Assembly: GCA_003952965.2 (NCBI GenBank)
Contig: CM025853.1
Location: 34,747,650-34,811,649 of the forward strand
Length of the DNA: 64,000 nucleotides
Direction of reading: 5' to 3'
Origin: Morella rubra
Lineage: Eukaryota > Streptophyta > Magnoliopsida > Fagales > Myricaceae
The stretch's first letter is position 1; each line of letters starts with the position of its first letter. Below are positions 21,770-33,740 of the stretch, one piece after another. The position numbers were made by a program, and so were the translations under genes. The notes under the pieces were generated by a model. It was not told where the DNA came from, did not search any database, and saw only the letters and a program-made list of their open reading frames with translations.

Positions 21770-23504
21770 ATGCCAGCGGGAGGGAAACGTCTTCGGTGCG
21801 ATTCATCAGTTCGAGCTGAGAGTAGTCCCGGTACACTAGCAGTGTCGGGTCCTTCACTTAGGGATAGAACGAATTACCGTCCCTACACAGCCAGTCCAGT
21901 AGGCACCCAAAGTAGTTGTGCGTGTAAGTATCTTACCCCGTCAATCGAAATTAAATATTATGACTTTTAAATTTATATGCTTAACTGAATTTTAAATTTT
22001 TTGTTCTTCATTTGTAGCGACGTCCGGAATCAACATGTTCGAGGTAGTACGCGTGGGATTGCCTTACTCAAGGCTCGCACCGGAGGAAAGCTGACTGTCC
22101 ATATCCCTGATGGACGTACGGGTGGTGATGACAAGGCGTCCTCAATGCTCTCGAGTCATATTGGTGCGCTCGTTCGACAACATGTCCCATTTGATACGAG
22201 TAAGTGGAAGGAGGTCCCGAAGGAGTTAAATCGTATGTGATGAACCGAGTGTTGGTAAGTATAATTTTTTAAATTTTAATTGTTTAAACTTTTTTGCATT
22301 TCTAACTGTTATATATGTTAAGGATGACTTCAACTAGATTACGACCGAGCTGAGGATCGGTTCACTGTGACGTCTACGATGAACACAGCGTACAGGACGC
22401 ACAGAAATAGAATGTTCCAGCATTACTCGGTGTTCAATTCCAAAGAAGAGGCGTTAGAACACCCGTATCCCGAGATGAACAAGGAAGAATGGACTCGTGT
22501 TTGTGATTTATTCGCGAGCGAGGAATTTCAAGTTAAACATTTTTATTCATACTGAACGTTTATTTTATTTTATTTTATTATTAATTGTGGTAACAACTGT
22601 AAATGTACAATGCAGAGGAGGAGTGCAATCAACAAGGAGAATAGAGCTAAGCTGAAGATTGTACACACATCGGGAGCGAGGTCTTTCCAACGCATGAGAG
22701 CGTTGTTAGTAAGTAATAAATTTAAATTTAAATTATTTATTATTTAAATAAATGACTTAGGTATTTTAATATGCATGTTTTATATTTTTTTTTTGTGTAC
22801 AGAAAAATCCAGAATCTGATGAGATTAGTCCTGCGTTGCTTTATAAAAAGATGCATACTAATAAGGATGGCATGTGGACATCAGAAGATGCACGAGAAAA
22901 TTTTGTAAGTTGTAACATTAGATTTAATGATGCATTGTGTGCGTTTATGTTTCATATGTGCTAGTTTTTATTTTTTTCTAATTTTGTAGGAAAAAATAAA
23001 GCGTTACAGTTGCAGTACGAGTCAGAGGGAAAGTCATACACCAAAGTGGAGATCTTCGCTGAGGTGTTGGGGACGAAAGCGGGTTATGTGCGAGGTTTAG
23101 GCCGTTCAGTACGGTCTGTTGGATCATCTTCATCAGTATCGTCCATTGATTTGTCCCGGAAGTTGGAGGAGGCCAGATTACAGATTGAAGAGATGAGGGC
23201 TAGACAGTTGGAATATGAAGCGCTTCTTGTCAAACGGTCAGATATGGAGCAGACGATGCGAGAGCATCTACAGATGATGGAGGAGCAGCAACGGAAGAAA
23301 GACGAAGAGCTGATGCAGATGATGGCAGAGCAGCAACGAAAAAAAGAAGAAGAGCACCGGAAGATGATGGAGGAGCAACAAAGGACCCTAGTGGAACAAC
23401 AAGAATGGAGGATGCAACTAATGGCGGAGCAGATGCGTGAGTAGCTGGTGGAGCAGATCAGACAGCTGCAATCTCGTTCGACACCCAAACGAAAATTTGG
23501 GTAG
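21770..23504 (+). pseudogene. Second CACTA gene, plant Transposase_24-type, multi-exon, probably defective
   Basis: Encodes the second protein typical of plant CACTA elements, thought to bind the element ends. Exon-like blocks: 21770-21930 (MPAGGKRLRCDSSVRAE), about 22018-22240 (STRGIALLKARTGGKLTVHI, PDGRTGG), about 22323-22554 (EDRFTVTSTMNTAYRTHRNR), 22617-22710 (INKENRAKLKIVHTSGARS), 22801-22905 and about 23000-23504 (VEIFAEVLGTKAGYVRGLGR), separated by AT-rich stretches ending in 'tag/cag'. The last block ends in a long Glu/Gln/Met-rich coiled coil with repeated MMxEQQRKK units. A TAG interrupts it at 23442-23444, after which the frame continues to a stop near 23502. Exon joins are inferred by eye. 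The premature stop and unclear joins suggest it is not functional. Confidence 0.75.
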
Positions 23505-23689
23505 ATTTATATATTTTTACTACTTTCTTAGCACTTATCGATTACCTATTGTATTTACTTTTAATAACGATTGCATATTTATAGATATTTTATTATGTAA
23601 TGAGCATTGAATATCTTTTTATTTGTATTATTTGTAAAATATTTTTAAAATTTTAAGTAAAATTATTTGACATAACAAGAAAACCGTTC

Positions 23690-24220
23690 GAATAGTATGA
23701 GTGAAAGTTTGAACGGTTAGTTGGCGTTGATAACGTGCGCACGCTTAAAATTCGTCCGCACACATCACGTCAAATTAGTCCGTCCGAATGATTTTTTTCG
23801 CGTGCAAACGATCTTTTATCTAGCAAATGTGTGCACGCTAAAACTAACGTTCAAACGTGTTCAACATAACAAGCGTCCAACGTAATGCGTCATAGTTCGA
23901 ACGGATTTGGAGGATGACAAATAAGAATTTCATCATAAATGAAACAACGGTGCACACGTCTTTACGAGGGCGTCTGGAGTGAAAGTCTGTACATGCGGAC
24001 GGTGTTATATACCCGTGCGCACGGTTTGTAGATGACGAAAAGAATTTCGTCACCGAGAAGAACCGTTATCATTAACCGTCCGAACATATTTAGATTACGT
24101 TCGCACAGCTCATGCGAATGGTTGAATTGTACTGCGCATGATGATTTTCAATTTCGTCGCCATGGAAAAAACCGTTCGGACGGTTTGGAAAACGTCCGAA
24201 CGGTTTCAAGCGACAGAGCA
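23690..24220. repeat. Right subterminal array of CGTCCGAACG-type motifs
   Basis: About ten or more copies in both orientations (near 23694, 23782, 23850, 23898, 24067, 24172, 24193); the densest part pairs 'accgttcggacggttt' with 'cgtccgaacggttt'. Mirrors the left array, as expected for transposase/TNPA-like binding sites. Confidence 0.7.
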
Positions 24221-24381
24221 TCAAAATCGTCACCCAAAACTTTGGCTGACGGGCTTTAGTGACAAACCGAGTGACAACTCAGTTTTGTCACCCAAAACAT
24301 TAGGTGACGAATTTTGTACTTTGGGTGACAAAAAAATGACAAATTTTTTTGTCACCCAAAGTCTTTTTTCTTGTAATGACC

Positions 24382-25534
24382 CCAGGCGCTCGCTTGGAGT
24401 CATTTTTTTTTAAAAAAATAAAAATTATTTGTAAGTTTTTTCTTTCCCATTTTTTAGTTCTTTTTTTATTTTATAATTTTTACTGTCTTTAGAATTATTT
24501 ATTTTTCCTCGTTTTTCATTTTTTTAACTACTAAGGTTACTTTTTTCTTGAAAGTTTTAGTAATTTTTACAGGTTTTCTTTAACATTTTTTCCGTGATTT
24601 TTGAAAATTTTTAATGATGTTGATATGGCCTTTAATTTCTTATTAGCCCTAAATTCTTTTCTTTTTGGTGTTAGTTTGTCAAAAGTTACCACTTACAGGC
24701 AGAAAAGCTAGGGGCAAAAGAACAATCACCATGCGGCCAAGATCCGTAATTGGTTTGGTTACATCCTGGTTAGGTAAGGTAGCACCATTAATATTAATAT
24801 GAAAGACAACATAATATATATAATACACTCAATCATTAACCCCATGAAAGCAGAGGGCAATTAATTACAATTGCCACTCTCTACTTCTCTCTCTCTATCA
24901 TAACTAGGGTGACTTAATTTATTTGTCATAATTAACTATATGTGATAACTTTAAATATTCCACCAGATTTATTTTTCCTGGGGTTTATCATGATTTCATA
25001 TCCATCTGCATCCAACATTGACACTAACTTTGGATATATTTAACATTTAGACATTAACAAATTATTTGATCTATGGGTAACAAATTATATATCCGCTTGG
25101 GGTCCATTGGTTTTTCTTTTAAAACTCTTTTTGCAGTTTTTTTTTTCAATTTTGTTCTAGTTTCTATATATATATATATATTGAGTTCGTATTTTTAAAA
25201 GTTTTACTGTTTTTTGAAACTATTTCTTTTCCCTTTTTTAATTTTTCCATATTATGTCTATTTTTACTTGTATTTTTGGTAATTTTTACGAATTTTTATA
25301 TATTTTTTAAATAGTTTGCAATTGTTGAAATGATGTAGCCTTCACTTTTTAAAAATTGTTCAGGATTATGTGACAGAACAAAAGATGATACAGGCATGTT
25401 AGACTATGGACTCTGGAGTCAACCTATTATCTATTTCTTAACAAATTATTCTGCTTAAGTAGAATTGCAGATTATGGTAGTTGCAGTTACAGGATACGGA
25501 TGGCCTATTTAAATCAGAAAATAAGAAGTTAAAA
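24382..25534. other. 5' flank of RLP copy 2
   Basis: AT-rich, noncoding, sharing motifs with other RLP 5' flanks (10980-11380, 35190-35410, 37440-38110, 47520-48720): a 'gatatggcctttaa' block near 24622, 'ggtttggttacatcctgg' near 24753, and 'gaaagcagagggcaat' near 24845. A TATA-like 'ataatatatataata' lies at about 24809. A (TA)n run lies at 25163-25181. A promoter role for the dead gene is inferred only. Confidence 0.5.
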
Positions 25535-28500
25535 ATTGAGTAGGGACGTTTTTGGTGGTGGGCAACGTTGGTGTTGTTTCTATTGTGTAGTCATGGTTGC
25601 TTCGGTTGTTGGGAGGAAGAGAGAATAGCGCTCTTGCAATTCAAAGCGTTCATCGACCAATCAAATAAATGGCCTTTGTCCTCTTGAAGCTCAACCAACC
25701 AAGAGCGTGACTACTGTCGTTGGGAAAGAGTATACTGCCACAACACTACGGGGCGCGTAATCCAACTTGATCTTAATTATTTGAGGGATGACAATTAGAC
25801 TGATGAACTTTGGCATCTGAATGTGTCTCTGTTTCTTTCCTTTCAAGAGCTCAATTCCCTCAATTTGAGCTTTAATGGGATCTCCGAATGGGTCTCCAAT
25901 GAAGGTATGTTTATATCTCAAAGCAAAGTAGGTAGTATTTGTTCAGTTTTTTATATTTGGGTAAGATTTGTTCTGTTTTTCATTTTCCTGAATGCTGCCG
26001 TTTTATCAATTTCATATGTTAGGATTTGTTTTCTAATGATTTTAACTTGGAAGCTGAAGCAGCTACTTAAATTTCAGGTTTTGAAAGATTCTCTGGGTTG
26101 AGCAAGCTAGAGGTGCTTTCCTTGGATTGGAATTATTTCAGCGATAGCTTTCTGTCATCCATTGGAATTATTTCCTTGGATTGTAAGGCCACAATTTCTA
26201 TGGACCAATTCATATCCAAGTTATATTTTTGGCACCAACTCTTGATGTAACATTCTCTGTCTTTCTTTGTCGCTTATAATAGCCTTTTATTAATTTCAAG
26301 CACATGAGTCTTTACAGCTTTCCTTAGCTGTTTCAGAATTGGGTAGACTAAACAACCTGCAGGAGTTATATTTGGACTCTTCACAAACTGACAAAACATC
26401 CTTCAGAGAGCTGGAATTATGAGTTCTCTCAACGTGTTGTCAATGTGGAGATGTGTACTCCAAGGCCGCTTACCTGACAAAGGTAGTGACGTTTTCCTTA
26501 CTCGAAGAGACTGCAATAGATCAAGCTAATGTTCCTTGCTTTTCTCATCCAAACTCTTCAATTTACAGGCTGGTGTGAACTTAGGAACCTGCAGGAGTTA
26601 GAACTCGACTACAACGATTATGAAGGGATGCTGCCTTTGTGTTTGGCAAACATGACACCAGTCCAATTATTAAGTCTGTCTTCCAACCACTTCAACGGAA
26701 GCATTTCTCACATCTCTAGTTTGCCATCACTTAAGTACCTTGATTTGTCGAATGGCCACTTCACCCCAATCTTGTTCTCCTCATTTTCCAATCTTTCCAG
26801 GCTAAAGATCCTAATCATTGATAACATGGTAATAGATGAGGAAAATAAGTCTCAACCTTAGGCTCCCACCTCGGAGTTATATGTTATGGGTTTGTCGGGT
26901 TGTTTAACTAGAAGATCCAGTAGAATGATCCCCAAATTCCTTCGACACCAGTATCAGTTGCGAGTAGTTGATCTCTCCCACAGTAATTTATAAGGGAGTT
27001 TCCCTACTTGGATGCTAGGGTTCTTAGCTTAAGAAATAACTATTTTAAAGGCCTTTTCTACGTGCCATGCCAACCTAATCCCCACATTTGGAGAATAGAT
27101 ATTTCCCATAATCATATAGGAGGTCCAATTCTCGAAAATTTAGGTTCAGTGTTTCTGAATTTAGAGTATTTAAACATGTCCAGAAATGAATTTGAAGGTA
27201 CGATTCCATCTTCTAGTGTTGATTTGGCCTCCTTGGAATATTTAGATTTCTCTAATAATCATCTATCTGGAACGATACCCGAGCATTTGGCAATTGGTTG
27301 CTCCTCCTTGATGTACTTGAAATTGTCGAATAATAGCTCCAGTGGGCAACTATATCCTACACCTTTATTTAATCTAACCTCCCTTATGTTTCTATATTTG
27401 GATAACAACCATTTCTTGGGAAAGATCCCAAATTGCTTGTCCAGTATTGTTGATTTGTTGGCAATGAATTTGAGTGACAACAATCTAACAGCATGCTTCC
27501 AAGATGGTTAGGGAACCTATCTTATTTGGTAAATATTGTTATGGCCAACAATAAGCTTGAAGGACCCATTCCACGAGAGTTATGCAAACTCAATTAGCTC
27601 AAATTCCTTGACCTTTTAGAGAACCATCTGTCTGGGTCTATACCCTTTTGCTTCAATTCATCACAAATCAAACATGTTCATTTGCAAAAAAAAGGCTAAG
27701 CGGTCCCCTTCCATGTGCATTCAAAGATAGCTTCAATCTAATCACACTGGATCTTAGTTACAACAGCCTACTAGCTACCTTCCAGATTGGATCGGAAATC
27801 TCTCAACATTGAGCATTCTCTTATTGAGAAACAATCTTTTACAGGGTAGGATTTCACCTCATTTATGCCTTTTAGGCCGATTAAGCATGTTGGATCTTGC
27901 CGAGAATAATTTTTCCAGTCCAATACCTCCTTGCTTGGGTGACATTACTTTTGAGGAAACATATCAAAAATCTAATCCTGGAGAGGGAGGGTTTCTTTTG
28001 TATACATGTCCTCGCCAGTTTTCTAATTTTCCATACTTAAGAATAAAGGTGCAACAAAGCCTAGAATGGTATATTGTTGAAAGTTGTGATGATCATATGG
28101 TAAAAGCTGACCACGAGGTGGAGTTCACAATCAAGAGAGAAGTTATACATATAAGGGAATTGTCCTTAATTACATGTATGGAATTGACCTCTCATCGAAC
28201 AGATTAACATGTGGAATTCCCCTTGAGTTGGGAAACATGAGAAACATCCAAGCACTAAACTTGTCCTACAACAATCTTACTGGATCAATCCCAATAACTC
28301 TCTCGAAATTAAAGCACATAGAGAGTTTGGATCTTTCCAATAATAATCTAAATGGTGTTATCCCCCACAACTTATAGAGTTGAACTCTTTAGTTGTCTTC
28401 AATGTGGCACATAACAATTTGTCCAATTTGGACGGGAGAACTCCAGAAAGAAAAGCTCAGTTTGGAACCTTTGAGAAAAGTAGTTACGAGGACAATCCTT

Positions 28501-28806
28501 TTTTGTGTGGACCTTCATTAGAGAATAGTTGCAATGATGTCCCTGAACCACCATATGCTGTGCGAATTGATAATGAAGGGGGAAGAAGGTGATGCTTTCT
28601 TGGACATGGGTGTCTTTTACATAAGTTTTGCGGTCTCTTACACAATATTGGTGTTGGCAATTGGTGCAATTCTGTGGATAAATCCTTATTGGCGTCGTGC
28701 GTGGTTCTACATCATTAAAGTGTGCATGACGAATTGCTACTGTTTTGGGGTGAGGAGTCTCTCAAACTACGCAATTTCAAAACTGCGTAGCCTTCCATGT
28801 TTTTAA
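25535..28806 (+). pseudogene. LRR receptor-like protein pseudogene, copy 2 (near full length)
   Basis: The most complete family member. The signal peptide is readable (WWWATLVLFLLCSHGCFG) followed by CWEEERIALLQFKA, the usual RLP N-terminal cap, so the start should lie at 25535, where ATT replaces ATG; TAG follows two codons later. Exon 1 ends near 25908; exons follow at about 26079, 26336-26490 and 26571 onward. LRRs span 26571-28370, a loop-out region is near 28000-28140, then HNNLSNLDGRTPERKAQF, NPFLCGPS, an acidic linker, a membrane helix (about 28615-28685, FAVSYTILVLAIGAILW) and tail RRAWFYIIKVCMTNCY. Damage: start loss, TGA in exon 1 near 25686, TAA near 26859, about 21 bp lost at 27018, a 1-bp loss near 27491, frame changes near 27600-27800, 28150 and 28590. 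Non-functional. Confidence 0.92.
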
Positions 28807-29218
28807 TGTGTAATAAACGTCAGTGAGAAAGTGGTTATTGTTAGTGTTTAAGATTGAGGTCAACCTTTGACGTGTTCATGAATCTTGGCTTCCTTCTCGT
28901 ATTTTGGAAAAATAAATAAAAAGGAGTAATTTTTTTCTCTAGTCAACTAGTTAATAGATTTGTTGCGAGATCTCAGCCTCTAGTCCGCACAAATAATGTC
29001 CTTTCTAGAAAGCAATTACCCTGATAAGCATATTATTTCCCCCAAAATAATTTTGGAAAGATAAAACGAGGAATTGTCGCATATTCGCATATGGAGGGAG
29101 GAAGATGTGGAAAGAACGGCGTTGTCACCAAAGTCCTCCATCTTCTCAACATGGGTTAATGGTGCCAAATGCGGATTACGTATTTACTTGAGACCTTTAA
29201 GGTAGCCAAGAAATACGT
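28807..29218. other. 3' flank of RLP copy 2
   Basis: Noncoding. 28807-29130 is co-linear with 3215-3510 after RLP copy 1 ('gagaaagtggtt', 'gaggtca', 'tttgacgtgttc', 'ccctgataag'), confirming the two copies arose by duplication of gene plus flank. Ends at the LTR insertion. Confidence 0.65.
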
Positions 29219-30824
29219 TGTCACGTCCTGTGCTAGTACTTACCCCCTAAGCTCTCCTATAGTAATAGAATGCACACAAGTGGGGGTTACTGCACGAATT
29301 ATCCTATAAAGCCTGATAATAAGCTTTAAAAAAGCTTAGCGGAAACGTTTTAATTAAAAGAGATAAGTATATGAAGGAAGGGAACATCAAAAATAAAGTA
29401 ACTTACTCTATTAAATAGGTGGTCTTAAAAAAATATTTTAAAAACAAATCTGGTAGCTTGTGGATGAAACAGAATAATCAGGAAATCTCAAAAATAGCGA
29501 TACAAAATTTTTTCACTATGTACAAAGAACAAAATCCTTCACGAGGATACAACAGTAAGAAAAAATAAGTACAAAAGTGGAAGCTGTCTACAGCTTTACA
29601 TCCTACAACAACAGACGGCAACTGAATACACAAAAACTACCTTAAAAACAAATGACTACTGATATCTAATCAACCCTCGACTCTATGTCGGAGGTTAGGT
29701 CTATAATTTCATTGTCCCCGATATCCTCTACCGGCGGCGCCGGTGGAGGAGGGACATCAAACAGAAACGTCGAGTCCAACTCAACTGAGTCAAAATCCTC
29801 AACTACGAGAACTGGGATGGTCGGAAGCTCCTTAAGGTACCATTGGGGCTCGTACTCCACATAAACTCAAATGCGTCAGTAACAAATGTCCAAATCGTCA
29901 TCACTATAATATATGGGTCAACATCCAAAAACTCCTCACTCATAAAGGTCAACATCTGTTACGTCCAGGGCCCACAGCCATAGCGTACATACAAAAAATT
30001 AAACAAATAAAGGGGTGAGTCCTACTGACTCAGTAAAGGGGGAAAAGGTAACATGCTATGAGCAGTAGCATGCAATAATAAAATTAAGTATTGATAACCA
30101 TAACAAGATAACAGTGTATGCACGATGCAATGCAAGGATGATATATCTGTTTCCCTGTCCTTTCCCTTTATTTCTTACTTTCTTCCCTTTCTTTCTTTCT
30201 TTCTGATCATCAAAGGTGTCTTTGAGTCTCTTTGTTTAACCCCTAGAGTCAGGGTTGTGCGTCCCTCCTCTCCTTTGGGACTGTCCCGTGCCCCGGCACC
30301 AGAACCCTGTCAAGCGTATATTGTTTCACGCCAAGGGATACCAACCACTATCCTTTCAGTGATGGCTTGCACTATCCCACTGTTGTGATCGGTACCGTCA
30401 CCCTATCATCGGACCACCTCTGGGTATGAGTTTCATTTTCATTTCTGTCATTTCGTTATTATATTTTCACACCCATGACATGACTCATGACAGATGATGC
30501 AACATGTATCATATGCTTTATTAATAATCACTTAATCAAAATGAGCAATGGATTTCATGGACCAATTGTCATATAAAATAAAACAATCTAAATTCACAGT
30601 AACTTTTCTTAATCCATAAGTGATCAGGTCTAAGCTTCCGTGAAAGGCCTAAGTTTTCATTTCATGCTATTCATGCAACCTAACATGTACCACAGGCTGT
30701 TAATAGGCAAGTCCAACAACTTATACAATTAAGTTATTTTTATTTTATTGCTAACCCAATAAGGACTGGCTGTATTTAAAAGAAAGGATTTTAGGGCTCT
30801 TGACAAGTTTCAAAAGAAAATCCT

Positions 30825-31345
30825 CTCAGGCATTTTCATTTAAAAACTTCCTAGGCATCATAAAAAAACACTTCCTAGGCCTAAAAAAAGGCTTCCTGGG
30901 CATGTTTTAAAAATCTCCTCGGGCATGCTTGTTAAAACTTCTTGGTAAATAGCAAAGGCTCCCCGGACACGTTTTATAAAAGGCTCCCCAGGTAGTTTTA
31001 GTAAAAAGAGGTCCCCGAGCATTATATAAAACTCTCCCCCCATGCATGATTGTAAAATTTCCCGGTCATATAAACTCTCCCCGGGCATTTTGTTTTTTGA
31101 AAACTTCTCGGGCAGAAGTAAAACAAAACAGTCTCCCCGGGCATTTTTCTTAAACTCTTCTCGGTATTACAACATAAGTCTTTTCCAAGCATGAAAAACA
31201 TTTTCTTGGAAAAACAAGTCCTTCCCTGGCATGTAAAACAAAGCTTTCAAAAATGATAGCTTCCCCAGGCATGTAATAAAGAGCCTTTTCTGGACATGTA
31301 AAAACAAAACTTGCCCATATAAAAATAAAACCTTGTGTTCAAAAG
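30825..31345. repeat. Degenerate tandem field of 'ctccccgggcat'-like units in the LTR
   Basis: A unit of about 30-45 bp with the core 'c(t/c)cc(c/t)(g/a)ggcat' followed by an A/T-rich spacer recurs a dozen or so times (near 30829, 30850, 30894, 30928, 30961, 31012, 31078, 31131, 31222, 31263). Spacing is irregular. Such subrepeats are common in long plant LTRs; function unknown. Confidence 0.6.
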
Positions 31346-32589
31346 TCAAGTCTGGCCCCAGGTAGTCCCCCAACATCTTTTAGCCCTTCACATATTTTTC
31401 TTTGGTTTAGATCCAACATAATGATAAGATTGGGTTACTTGTCTTTTCCCATCTCATGACAAGACAAAAGTCACATGTTTTAGGTACAATCCAAACATTC
31501 CCAATACCCCTATTTAAGACAAACTCTACACCCTTACCTCAGCTCGTTGATGTACTGCATTCTAAGACACCTAAAAATAGCAAGACACCATGTTAGGAAA
31601 GGAAAAGACAAAAACTGAGGGAAAGAAAAGTACAGGCGGAAATACCTCACGTTTTCCCAACTTCCTCGTACTCTCCTCCATTTTCTTTGGTCTTTTCCTC
31701 CTCTTATCCTTCAATCAATCTCTTTGTTCATCAGATGGTTCATATCGCTTTTCCTCTTTTTCTTTCTAAGTCAAAGGCAGTTTCTCCTAATGCAGTACAA
31801 TTCAATCTCCTTTTCTCTCACTCTCTGACGAACAAAACACGTAAATAAACTATACCTTTCTTACGGTTATTTCCCCCTGGCCAGTCTACATACCTCTAGG
31901 CTAGGTCTTAGAGAAAATCAGCAGAAGATTAAGGCATGGCCAGTCACAAGCAGCCACCTACCCGTCTCACAGATCACATATCTATTAATAATTAGCACAT
32001 TAACCACATTCACTTATGCGCCAATGAGAAAGCCCCACCTAAGAGGTTAAGTAAAATATGGTTAGGATGCATTTAATGACCACCACATAGTTAAGACACA
32101 TAGAAAAAGTAAAATTAAAAAGGGAACTTGGGTATACAGGGCTTAGTCAACCCTGCATGACTAAAAACAAGCTCCGGACTTATGCTAAAAGATCCCGGGT
32201 CCAGGTCTCCCGAGTAGTGCTCGAGTGTCATAGCTCCCAAGCATATTGCTCTCGGTAAGCTCGGGACTTGTCCCCCCCCCCCCCGGTGCTTCCTACTCGG
32301 TGACCTCAGGTGTTACTACTCGATGACCCTGACCTTAAAGCTTATGTACCCCGGGAATTTTTTTTCCATTGGGCAGATAACCTACTGGCCCCGGGAAAGC
32401 CCCCCCCCCTTCGAGCCTACAATAATTACCCCCGGTCCACTGAAACACCTACCCTGACAGTCCACTTATTTGCCGAGCACTCAAGCACCTACCCTGCCAA
32501 TCCCTAGTAAAAGCAAACACAAAGAAAATGTCACATGGGCACAACGATAACTATTATAACTTATACATAAACACTACAAGTAAGTCAAA

Positions 32590-32657
<68 letters not shown>
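32590..32657. repeat. Compound (TA)n(GA)n microsatellite
   Basis: An uninterrupted 'ta' run to about 32627 followed by an uninterrupted 'ga' run to about 32657, within the LTR near its minus-strand start. Confidence 0.95.
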
Positions 32658-32659
<2 letters not shown>

Positions 32660-32706
32660 CATACAAACTTAGTAAATAGTAGATCAAACAAGAGAGGGGT
32701 GTTACA

Positions 32707-33298
32707 TACAGCTATCTTAATGCTGAACACACCGCTTCACTTAATGAGTGGAATGTGTGTCGTTTAGGGCACAAAATCAAATGGGTGAGGCTGATGTGTA
32801 AAATGGAGTCAGATGTGGAGGGTCTTGCTGACACGTGAGATGATTCAATTAATGGGATTGACGGCAGCGTACGGAATGACTACTTTTTTTTTAGGATGGC
32901 AAATTTAGGACTAAAATTTTGATCCATTAAAGTGCAGAATTAAAAATAAAATGAGTGCAAAAACCCAGTGATTAAAAATTAAATTTCTGATTTTTCTATT
33001 GTTTTTGTCTTTCCAGTATTTATTTTAACTTGTAGACTACGACGTTATACAAGTTTCTAAAACGTAAGCATCACCGTCCAATGTAAAGTAAAAAGATCTT
33101 TACTGCCACATTTTTTTATTTTTATTCAATGCTTACTGAATATTTAGCTTATAAGCAACCACTAACATTTTTGTATGGCCAGAGAGAGAGAAGGAAGCAA
33201 ATTTGCTAGAACATCCAACCTTCATCGATCCTGTCGAGACACGCAGCACAAGAGAGTTTTAATTAGCAATCAGAGCGTACAAGAAGAAAAAAGATAAT
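32707..33298. other. Noncoding stretch
   Basis: No ORF, repeat module or element end recognised between the Gypsy-type LTR and the Copia remnant, apart from a short 'gagagag' run near 33182. Confidence 0.5.
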
Positions 33299-33740
33299 TG
33301 CTAGTGGATAATTAAAAGATAATATAGAGAGATGAGAGAAATAGTAAGAGAGACATAGATTTAAATAGTTCCGTCTAGAATATGTCTACAGTAAAAGGCG
33401 TCAATGGTTAGTTGTATTTTGTGGATCAAGATCCTTTATAATTTTCTCTCTTTCTCTTGTAAAAATTGTACCGAATTACAGAAGATCTCAATCCGTATTT
33501 TGTATTATGAGTCAATAAAGATGACAAGTTAAATGTTTAAACTTGAATATTTGAGATCTTGACAATATCTTATATTAAAACTGAATATATGATATCGTGA
33601 TAATATCATATCAAATCTTATAGATTAACTATGATATTATTTCTAACACCAAGCTATATCATGTAAAGTGGTTTGGCTAAAGCATCTACAAAACTTTGAA
33701 ATTTTGCTGAGTGTTCGTCTCTTTGATATATCTGCAGTCA
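33299..33740 (-). mobile_element. Copia-type LTR plus 3' tip of pol, remnant
   Basis: On the minus strand a putative LTR runs from TGTTAG (33648) to CTAGCA (33299), 350 bp, with matching short inverted ends. Just upstream on the same strand, 33735-33652 reads QRDEHSAKFQSFVDALAKPL, resembling the end of Copia RNase H (usually ...DxFTKPL) and ending in a stop near the LTR. The rest of the element is absent and no target duplication can be tested. This is a truncated insertion or what remains after deletion. Confidence 0.45.

Larger units (their letters stand above)
15178..24378 (+). mobile_element. CACTA (En/Spm) DNA transposon, 9,201 bp, TSD acc
   Basis: Left terminus CACTACAAGAAA, right terminus TTTCTTGTAATG (one mismatch from a perfect TIR), with a 3-bp duplication 'acc' at 15175-15177 and 24379-24381. 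Removing it rejoins 'gaaaccaatcc' to 'ccaggcgctcgcttggagtc', matching related sites near 35160 and 37855. The left end has a stem taggtgacaaaattt (15198-15212) pairing with 15226-15240, loop 13. Inside are a coiled-coil ORF, a TNP2-type transposase pseudogene and a Transposase_24-type gene, all on +. With its transposase broken it can move only with help in trans. Confidence 0.95.
29219..32706 (-). mobile_element. Probable Gypsy solo LTR, about 3.5 kb, minus orientation
   Basis: On the minus strand it starts TGTAACACCCCTCTC (32706) and ends GGACGTGACA (29219), ends typical of plant Ty3/Gypsy LTRs. The '+' motif 'gagtcctactgactcagtaa' near 30015 is also common in such LTRs. Flanks are 'tacgt' (29214-29218) and 'tacag' (32707-32711), only 3 of 5 bases equal, so the target duplication is weak. 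No gag/pol lies inside. It contains a degenerate 'ccccgggcat' repeat field, poly(C) runs near 32273 and 32401, and a TA/GA microsatellite. A 64-codon Pro-rich ORF at 29666-29860 (minus) has no family resemblance. Confidence 0.6.

Noticed and set aside
23084..23488. 134-codon Cys/Ser-rich minus-strand ORF
   Set aside because: Complement of the Glu/Gln/Met-rich coiled coil of the CACTA second gene; the Cys/Ser richness is a codon artefact.
30825..31345. CRISPR-like array
   Set aside because: Units are degenerate, irregularly spaced and inside a plant LTR.
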